DNA from: Armatimonadota bacterium
GTDB lineage: Bacteria; Armatimonadota; JAAZEB01
Reading direction: 5' to 3'
Assembly (NCBI GenBank): GCA_012512265.1
Contig: JAAZEM010000141.1
Location: 1-39,619, forward strand
Length of the DNA stretch: 39,619 bases
The notes beneath the pieces were generated by a model, which made no database searches, was not told where the DNA came from, and worked only from the letters and a program-made list of their open reading frames with translations. The position numbers were made by a program, and so were the translations under genes. Shown piece by piece: positions 34,078 through 39,619 of the stretch. Position 1 is the stretch's first letter. The number at the start of each line of letters is the position of its first letter.

Positions 34078-36078
34078 TCACCGCCCGCCTCCAGCACAGG
34101 CGCAGGCGCACGCGCACCCCGCGCAGGCGCACGCGCAGACGCAGCCGCCGCCACCACCGCCTCCTCCTCCGCCAGAGGATTCGCTGAGCGCCTCGAAGAG
34201 ATCGGCGGTGGCTCGGTCCGCGGCGCTGAGGTCGATGATCCCACCTCGGGCGCCCTCAATCCGCACAGAACCGCTGGGAATGGCGCCAGAAAGCTCTTCC
34301 GCCGTCTGGTCAGCCCAGTCCGCGAAGGAGGTAGAAGCAGCTCCCGCGCCTTTTCCCTCGCGCCATCCGGCGAACGAGGTGGAAGCCGCTTCCTCGCCGG
34401 GGGCCTGCGGCCGAGAGACTCCGAACGAGGTAGAGGCGGCTCCTTCGCCGGCGCGCCCCTGCTGCGAGGGGGAGAAGGGAGTGGAGGCTGCCTCCTCGGG
34501 AGGTGCCTGCGGTGCCCGAGCCTCGCCCCCCGCGCGCCGGGTCCAGACCGGGCGGTATCCGTACCCACCCCCGGTGAAGATCGGGCCCGGGTTGCGATCG
34601 AGAAGGATCCACTCCAGGTTTCGGTCGATGGCCGATTGGCGCTCTTCCGGCTGGACGGCAGCTTTCGCCTCGGCGAGCGCATGTGCCACGCGAGCGCGAT
34701 AGTAATCCTGGGTATCCGAAAGGTCGAAGCCCTCCATCTTGCCCACGGTGCTCTCGATCAGCTTCTTCATGGCGCCGCCAAAGTCGATCGCCTGGATTGG
34801 CTTCCCGCGGTTTTTCTCCAGCACATCCAGGAAGGCGTGCTCGTAGGGGTGGATCACACCCCCGGTATCTCGGGCGGCACGGAGGCGCTCTGCCTTGCGG
34901 TCGGGCAGCCCGGCGCCATACGTCCGGAACGCCTCCACCACCTCCAGCTCCCACGGCGAAGAGCGCACCTCGCGCAGAACGCCCTTGCGCAGCAGGCCGA
35001 AGAGGACGAGGAGAAGGACCTTCTTCAGCGGCATCTCTAGGAGCACGGCCGCCTCTGCGGGGCTCAGCCCGCGGAGCACGCCCCCGCCCTCCACCTGGGC
35101 CACCGGGGGCAGATAGCGCCGGCGCCGGCGCGCCAGGTACCACTCGTTCCACAGGACGAGCACGATGAGCGGCGCGAACGAGAGAAGGTGCGCCGCGGGG
35201 CTCGCGCTGATCAGGATGAAAAACGCGATGAAGAGAGGCACGAAGAGGACGCAGCCCGTTCCCCCGGTGAAACGGAAGTAGAGGAGCGCGAGAAGAAAGA
35301 GCGAGGCCACGCCGGCCCAGAAGCGCGCGCCCGGGCTCTCGGCGAATCTTCGCACCAGAAGCTCGAAACGCGAGATCTGGACCACTCGTGATAGCCCGCG
35401 CTTTGGGAAGGAGAGACCCACCAAGCGCGGGCCGGTCGCTTTCGCGTCTGTCCAGCGCCACAGCACGGCGGTGCCACCGGCATACTCCACCTTGTTATCG
35501 AAGGGCGTCTCCTGGTAGAGGACCTCGTCCGGCCGAATTCCGGGGAGGGTGACTACGGCAATTTGAAGATACGTGGTCCCGGTGACGAACTCCTCGCCAA
35601 ACCACGTCGGCGTGATCTGGAGCGAGGCGTAGTCCTCTCGTGTGGTGTCCTGATACACCATTTCCGGCATGGTGAACTCGAAGTGGAAGCGGCGCTCGCC
35701 GCCGGGCGGGATCGCCTGGTTGCCCAGATGCACCTCTACGCCGGGGGTGACGTATTCCGATGGCCGGATATCGGTGAGGGGGACGCCCTCCAGGGAGGCG
35801 CTCATGTTGGCGAGATCATAGCCGGCGTGCGGCACTCCGATATCGACCACGTCGATGGCGCGGGCTCCCGGGTTGTTGGCAAAGGTGATATCGTAGGTGA
35901 TCCGCACGGAAGCGTCTTCCTGCACTTGCACCTGCATCCTGAGCTGAGGCACACTGAAAGAGTACTCCTGCGCGCCCGCGGGGGCCACGCACAGAAGCGC
36001 GAAGAGAAGCAGGAAGCCATAGCGCAGGGCAAGCCACGGCAATCTACAGTGCATCCGTTCACTCCACCCGAGGGACAT
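34078..36078 (-). CDS. DUF2207-like membrane protein with AASTSF repeats and Cys/Ala tail
   Basis: A 666-residue membrane protein. A signal peptide (about 12-36, ending APAGA) is followed by an exported beta-rich domain (about 38-240) like the N-terminal part of DUF2207 proteins. Three membrane segments follow (about 253-270, 273-292, 297-316), then a helix-turn-helix-like domain (LSPAEAAVLLEMPLKKVLLLVLFGLLRKG, about 338-366) and a long C-terminal region predicted to be cytoplasmic. That region has AASTPF at 530 and AASTSF at 547, 564 and 580, then a ten-glycine run (636-645) and a last 21 residues with eight cysteines in C-x-C-x-C-x-C and again after a glycine, ending GGGR. GGGGAG upstream of the ATG lies inside the end of the radical SAM gene. 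Function is unknown; the tail looks like a modification target. Confidence 0.8.
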   Translation of the reverse strand: MSLGWSERMHCRLPWLALRYGFLLLFALLCVAPAGAQEYSFSVPQLRMQVQVQEDASVRITYDITFANNPGARAIDVVDIGVPHAGYDLANMSASLEGVPLTDIRPSEYVTPGVEVHLGNQAIPPGGERRFHFEFTMPEMVYQDTTREDYASLQITPTWFGEEFVTGTTYLQIAVVTLPGIRPDEVLYQETPFDNKVEYAGGTAVLWRWTDAKATGPRLVGLSFPKRGLSRVVQISRFELLVRRFAESPGARFWAGVASLFLLALLYFRFTGGTGCVLFVPLFIAFFILISASPAAHLLSFAPLIVLVLWNEWYLARRRRRYLPPVAQVEGGGVLRGLSPAEAAVLLEMPLKKVLLLVLFGLLRKGVLREVRSSPWELEVVEAFRTYGAGLPDRKAERLRAARDTGGVIHPYEHAFLDVLEKNRGKPIQAIDFGGAMKKLIESTVGKMEGFDLSDTQDYYRARVAHALAEAKAAVQPEERQSAIDRNLEWILLDRNPGPIFTGGGYGYRPVWTRRAGGEARAPQAPPEEAASTPFSPSQQGRAGEGAASTSFGVSRPQAPGEEAASTSFAGWREGKGAGAASTSFADWADQTAEELSGAIPSGSVRIEGARGGIIDLSAADRATADLFEALSESSGGGGGGGGGGCVCACACAGCACACACAGGGR
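34081..34173 (-). other. Coding segment for Gly10 and eight-cysteine tail
   Basis: This encodes a run of ten glycines (34144-34173) and the final 21 residues (34081-34143), with Cys at every second position in two sets of four, separated by Ala-Gly. Glycine and alanine codons vary (GGC, GGA, GGT; GCG, GCC, GCT), so the pattern is kept at protein level and is not a simple DNA microsatellite. Confidence 0.85.
34324..34497 (-). repeat. Four AAST(S/P)F peptide repeats at 16-17-residue spacing
   Basis: The linker before the tail encodes AASTPF, AASTSF, AASTSF and AASTSF starting at residues 530, 547, 564 and 580 (spacings 17, 17, 16). The residues between them are not conserved, and codons differ between repeats (for example AGC or TCC-type serines and varied alanines), which points to selection on the peptide motif. 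Confidence 0.8.
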
Positions 36079-36080
36079 GG

Positions 36081-38786
36081 CTATCTCCCCGGCTCCGCCC
36101 AGTCAGCCGGATCGCGCGGACACGCCGCCGCGCAGATCGCCAGCCCGGGGCAATCGGGGCAGTGCGATGGCGCCTCCACGCGCTCGCGGAAGAGGCGAAA
36201 ACTCTGGCTCTCCCAGATCTGCGGCCAGGGATCGCGCAGCAGGTTGCCCGCTGCCTGGTAGGGCCCGCGCGGCGGAATCACCGAGCCGTCTATCTCGACG
36301 CGAATCGCCACATCTCCCGAGCAGCGTGGGCCTTCGCGCACCTGGTCAGCGAGGGGTTGAAGCGGATCTCGGCGCATCGGCGTCTGCCAGAAGAAACGCA
36401 CCCGCGTGTCACGCGCGGCGCCCTCCACCAGGGCAGCCACCTGGGGCAGCATGCTGGCCGGCAGGGCATCACTGCGGTGCGCCGCCGGCATCTCATCCGG
36501 AGCAGCAAGCGCGAAGAAGGAGACCTCGGCAATCGCCAATCCTTCCAGCCACTCCAACAACGGATCGAGGGCATCCACGGTGGATTCGACCAGGGGCACC
36601 TCGGCCACGGGGCAGACCTCGTTGGCGCGCGCGACCGCGACCGCCCGCTCGAACGCGGCATGATCGCCTTCGCCGTAGAAACCGTCATGGATCTCCCTGC
36701 CTAAGGATGCAATCGGGATCGTCAGGTGATCGACGCCGGCCTGGGCAAGCTCCTGAAGGAGGCGGTCGGCTACCAAGTCCGAGGCGCGCGCGCGCACACC
36801 AGCAATCATCCCCAGGTCTTCGGCTCGCTCAACGGCACGCACGAGGTGCTCTGGGTTGGGGTGGTCGGGAGCGAGAAAGACGGCATGGAAGATGCCGGCC
36901 TCCCACAGCCGCGCCAGGAGGGGAAAGATGCGCGTGGGATCTGCCAGGGGCAGGTCGGCGCTGAAAGGAGCCATAAGCCGCGCCTGATGCAGCGAGAGGG
37001 CGACGTCCTGCAAATTCAAGATGGGGTAGCGGTCTTCCGGCGAGAGGAGTCGCTCCATGAGCGCCTGTACCTGACCGAGGTCCTCGCGAGCTCTCTCGGG
37101 CGTGACCCCGCGGAAGAGCGCCAGCACGTCGCGGAGGATCTCCTCCGCCGGCCGGCCCTCCAGCAGCGCCTTCACCATGACCACGCCAGAGGGGGTCAGA
37201 CGTACGGCGGCCGACGCGTTGGCAACAAGCGTGCCGCTACCATCCGGCTCAACGCGCAGGTGCAAGCGCGTGTACGCCCCGTCTGCTTCTTTCAGGAAGG
37301 GATAGAGGCCCGGGGGGATCGGCGGCGGCGGTTCCGGCCGTTGAAGCCGGAACGCCTGCTGAAGCCAGTTGCGAGTCGGCATCGTCAACACTCTCCTCTC
37401 CGGGCGCGCGTCGCGTTCCAGGGGGCAGCCACCCCCACACACCGCGAAATCGGGACAGTGGCGGCACTTTTCCGGAAGACCGGCTGCTTCCGGCTCGGAG
37501 CCGCGGTTTCGGAAAGCGCGGAAGAGCGGGCTCTCCCAGATCCGCTCCCACGGATCGCACAACAAATTGCCTGCCGGCTGGTAGTACGACTGGCAGGGGA
37601 GCACGTCGCCATTCGGCTCGATGCAGCACGAATACTCGCCGGCGTTGCACCGCTTCATCCCCAGGCGCAGCTCCAGCGGCGAAAGCTGGCAATACTCCGT
37701 CGGCGTGTACCAGAGGAAGCGCATCCCCAGCTCCTCGGCCCGGTCGCGCACGCGTGCCAGCAGCGGCGCCATCTCGCTTGCCGGGAGGGCGTTTGGATCC
37801 GCGGCACCGCGTCCCGAGTAGATCATCCCGTTCATGGCGAAAGTGTGGATTCCGAGCGCATGCAGGAAGTCGACGATCTCCACGGCATGCCCCGCGTTGC
37901 GCTGGGTGAGGGTGGTGTTGGTGATCGTGTGGAGACCGCTCTCCAGGGCGCTCCGGATGCCGGCCACCGTCTCGTCGAACGACTTTGCGCCCGTGATCGC
38001 ATTGTGCTCCTCGGCCCGGCATGAGGCGAGCGTCACCTGAACGTGGCTGAGGCCGGCCCTGGCCAACGCGCGCGCGTAGCCCGGCCCGGCCAGCCGGCGG
38101 CCGTTGGTGTTCATGCCCACGATGGGACCCAGGTGATCGGCGTGCCGGATCAGCTCGATCAGGTCCGGGAAGAGCGTTGGCTCGCCGCCGGTAAAGATGA
38201 CGTGGAGAACACCCAGGCGCGCCAGGCGGTCGAGCCCTTCGCGCCACTGGGCGGTGGTGAGCGAGGGCATCGCCTTGCGCCCGGGCTCGTTGTAGCAGTG
38301 GGCACAGGCGTTGTTGCACCGGTAGGTGAGCGCGAGATCGACCTTGTAGGGCGCGCTCACGGGCGCGCTGAATGCGGGAATTCGCTCCAGGGAGGGGAAG
38401 GCGCACCTGGGACATCGGGGTTCAGGAGCGCGGAATGCATCCACGAGCGCGTAGATGCATGCCACTTCCTCGCGCGGGTCACCCACGCCTTGGTAGCGCC
38501 GGCGCAGCGCGGCGACGCTCGCGGCTTCCGATATGCCTTCGAGCGCCATCCGGGCCACATGGGCCGCGGTGGCGTTCAGATGCACCGCCTCGGTCACGTC
38601 GCGGGCGAGCAACCCGCTCCCGTCTGGATGAATACGCAGGTGGACCCGCCCGTGGTGGCTCTCCTGTTCGAGCCGATAGGTGTAGAGCCCCGGCGCCGGT
38701 GGCGGCTGGAGGGCAGCACGCAGTTCCTGCACCTCTTTGCGCAGGTTGCCGGCCGCGCGGCGGATCAGGGACGCACAATCCGTCAT
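36081..38786 (-). CDS. Tandem radical SAM/SPASM protein with PqqD-like domains and a dead second half
   Basis: A 901-residue protein made of two similar halves. Half 1: PqqD-like domain (about 47-119), a CPRC pair, radical SAM motif C157-x3-C161-x2-C164 (CNNACAHCY) with GGEPTLFPDL, and a SPASM domain with Cys 380, 387, 388, 398, 441, 444, 450 and 454. Half 2: PqqD-like domain (about 507-581), a radical SAM-like barrel in which the three cluster cysteines are missing (ARLMAPFS in their place) and GGEP is replaced, then a SPASM remnant (Cys 822, 876, 879, 885, 889). Shared stretches include PDGSG and GNLLxDPWxxIWES. SPASM enzymes modify peptides, and PqqD-like domains bind them. The ATG at 38786 follows AGGAG by seven bases; the GTG just before it is possible. 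The DUF2207-like gene starts two bases after its stop. Confidence 0.9.
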   Translation of the reverse strand: MTDCASLIRRAAGNLRKEVQELRAALQPPPAPGLYTYRLEQESHHGRVHLRIHPDGSGLLARDVTEAVHLNATAAHVARMALEGISEAASVAALRRRYQGVGDPREEVACIYALVDAFRAPEPRCPRCAFPSLERIPAFSAPVSAPYKVDLALTYRCNNACAHCYNEPGRKAMPSLTTAQWREGLDRLARLGVLHVIFTGGEPTLFPDLIELIRHADHLGPIVGMNTNGRRLAGPGYARALARAGLSHVQVTLASCRAEEHNAITGAKSFDETVAGIRSALESGLHTITNTTLTQRNAGHAVEIVDFLHALGIHTFAMNGMIYSGRGAADPNALPASEMAPLLARVRDRAEELGMRFLWYTPTEYCQLSPLELRLGMKRCNAGEYSCCIEPNGDVLPCQSYYQPAGNLLCDPWERIWESPLFRAFRNRGSEPEAAGLPEKCRHCPDFAVCGGGCPLERDARPERRVLTMPTRNWLQQAFRLQRPEPPPPIPPGLYPFLKEADGAYTRLHLRVEPDGSGTLVANASAAVRLTPSGVVMVKALLEGRPAEEILRDVLALFRGVTPERAREDLGQVQALMERLLSPEDRYPILNLQDVALSLHQARLMAPFSADLPLADPTRIFPLLARLWEAGIFHAVFLAPDHPNPEHLVRAVERAEDLGMIAGVRARASDLVADRLLQELAQAGVDHLTIPIASLGREIHDGFYGEGDHAAFERAVAVARANEVCPVAEVPLVESTVDALDPLLEWLEGLAIAEVSFFALAAPDEMPAAHRSDALPASMLPQVAALVEGAARDTRVRFFWQTPMRRDPLQPLADQVREGPRCSGDVAIRVEIDGSVIPPRGPYQAAGNLLRDPWPQIWESQSFRLFRERVEAPSHCPDCPGLAICAAACPRDPADWAEPGR

Positions 38787-38909
38787 CACGCGACTCCTAT
38801 CGGCACACGAGAGCCCATCGCTTGAATCCCCCCCACCCCATTCGCCAGAGAGCCCCAGGTGCCCTGTCCTGACGCGAGCCGGCGCGTGCTGGTCTCGACC
38901 GCCCTCCCT

Positions 38910-39619
38910 TTAGCGAGGCATGAGCAGGCCATCGGGCCGGTCGCTGAAGTAGCTGGGGATGCCCTCCAGGCGGAGGTAGTAGTTCTCCGAATAGTAGGGC
39001 GAGGGCATCTTCTCGGGCCGGCCGATCAGGAGCGACCAGACCTTCCCCTGCTCTTCCGGGGCGACTTTCACCTCGAACCGCTTCTTCGCGCCCTGGTCGG
39101 AGATGAGCGTCTCGTCCAGCACGCGCTCGTCGCGGCTGTTGAAAAGCTGGAGGCGCGCCTGCTGATTCTGGTCTCCGGTGGCAAAATGGATCCGGAACGA
39201 CGCGGTTCCCTCGGGCACGAGGAAGTATTGCCGGCTCACCCCCCGGAAGAAGTAGACCTCCTTCTTGCCCCCCACCACGTAGGGGTGCTCTGGAATGGAG
39301 ACGTCGTACCATGGCCCTCCGCCTCCGCTCGCCTCTACCAGGAGGGCATACACGCCGGGTTCGGGCGCTTTTCGTGTCACCGTCGCTGTTTCGCCCGGCT
39401 GGATCAGGTCATCGGTCAGGGGCACGCCGCGCGAGTCGATGATCGCGTAGGCGATCGGCTCGTTGCGCTGCTTGCCCGCCTGATGTCGGATGCGCGCCTT
39501 GATCGGGACGGCGGGGTCGGGCACATAGAGGTAGAACAGCGTGCGCCCGCGATAGGTGCTGGGTGACGGAACCGGGCGGCGAGTATCTCGGGGGCCGAGG
39601 GGTTTGAGCGCCGGAATGG
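38910..39619 (-). CDS. Unrecognised beta-rich protein, C-terminal part (5' end beyond window)
   Basis: The frame stays open to the right edge, so the N terminus is missing; at least 235 residues are present. The start-like GTG at 39524 is internal, since sequence upstream of it reads on smoothly (TYRGRTLFYLYVPD). The visible part looks beta-rich: DDLIQPGETATVTRKAPEPG and YALLVEASGGGGPWYDVSIP, then TASFRIHFATGDQNQQARLQL and KVWSLLIGRPEKM, reminiscent of pre-peptidase C-terminal-like or carbohydrate-binding folds. No family can be assigned. It lies 123 bases upstream of the radical SAM gene on the same strand and could be part of that operon. Confidence 0.65.
   Translation of the reverse strand, partial: IPALKPLGPRDTRRPVPSPSTYRGRTLFYLYVPDPAVPIKARIRHQAGKQRNEPIAYAIIDSRGVPLTDDLIQPGETATVTRKAPEPGVYALLVEASGGGGPWYDVSIPEHPYVVGGKKEVYFFRGVSRQYFLVPEGTASFRIHFATGDQNQQARLQLFNSRDERVLDETLISDQGAKKRFEVKVAPEEQGKVWSLLIGRPEKMPSPYYSENYYLRLEGIPSYFSDRPDGLLMPR

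Noticed and set aside
34074..34682. N-terminal extension of the methyltransferase frame
   Set aside because: It overlaps the end of the membrane-protein gene in another frame, is Arg/Pro/Ser-rich and shows no methyltransferase similarity; the domain begins after 34073.
33637..35040. 467-codon plus-strand open frame
   Set aside because: Serine/arginine-rich shadow of the methyltransferase and DUF2207-like genes.
1..39619. CRISPR array, tRNA, rRNA, insertion sequence or prophage
   Set aside because: Read for regularly spaced repeats, tRNA arms, transposase motifs and phage genes; none were found.

Overview
The window is a GC-rich, gene-dense stretch of a bacterial chromosome. I see no rRNA, tRNA, CRISPR array or insertion sequence in it. 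The gene content (DUF6259-like, GH106-like and DUF4855-like carbohydrate proteins, paired TIM-barrel amidohydrolases, PurT, SelA, a GT9 enzyme, RecF next to a DUF721/DciA protein) fits an uncultured soil or sediment bacterium. Armatimonadota or a PVC-type lineage would fit, but the phylum is an inference and no marker here settles it.

Positions 1-11220 (all minus strand) read, in transcription order: a stand-alone class II glutamine amidotransferase, a nicotinamidase-like hydrolase, a metallo-beta-lactamase-fold hydrolase, a large secreted DUF6259-like glycosidase with a near-consensus promoter, an alpha/alpha-barrel protein, PurT, two overlapping amidohydrolases (one without its metal ligands), then the DNA ADP-ribosylating toxin DarT and the first 38 codons of its antidote DarG, cut by the window edge. 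Positions 11221-20129 hold an orphan DNA methyltransferase, GT9 and GT4 glycosyltransferases, a secreted M48 protease on the opposite strand, an IclR regulator behind a perfect sigma70 promoter, and a protein made of three fused QueG/reductive-dehalogenase-like modules. Positions 20235-26033 (minus) hold a GH106-like enzyme, a secreted DUF4855 protein with discoidin-like modules and signal peptidase I. selA lies alone on the plus strand at 26296-27720.

Positions 27829-32022 form a tightly coupled minus-strand operon: recF, dciA, an MFS transporter and a CaCA-type exchanger, each pair overlapping by 1-4 bases. Upstream of recF is a 419-431-base gene-free gap with two abutting DnaA-box-like 9-mers and a third 31 bases away, a candidate replication origin or DnaA-regulated site. 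hisF follows.

The most unusual system is at 33306-38786 (minus): a tandem radical SAM protein (PqqD-like, radical SAM, SPASM, then PqqD-like, radical SAM fold without its cluster cysteines, SPASM), followed two bases later by a DUF2207-like membrane protein. That protein's predicted cytoplasmic end carries four AAST(S/P)F repeats at 16-17-residue spacing, a ten-glycine run and an eight-cysteine alternating Cys/Ala tail. Four bases further is a SAM methyltransferase. I read this as a possible radical-SAM modification system acting on a membrane-anchored protein tail. The adjacency and motifs are visible; the enzyme-substrate link is inference.
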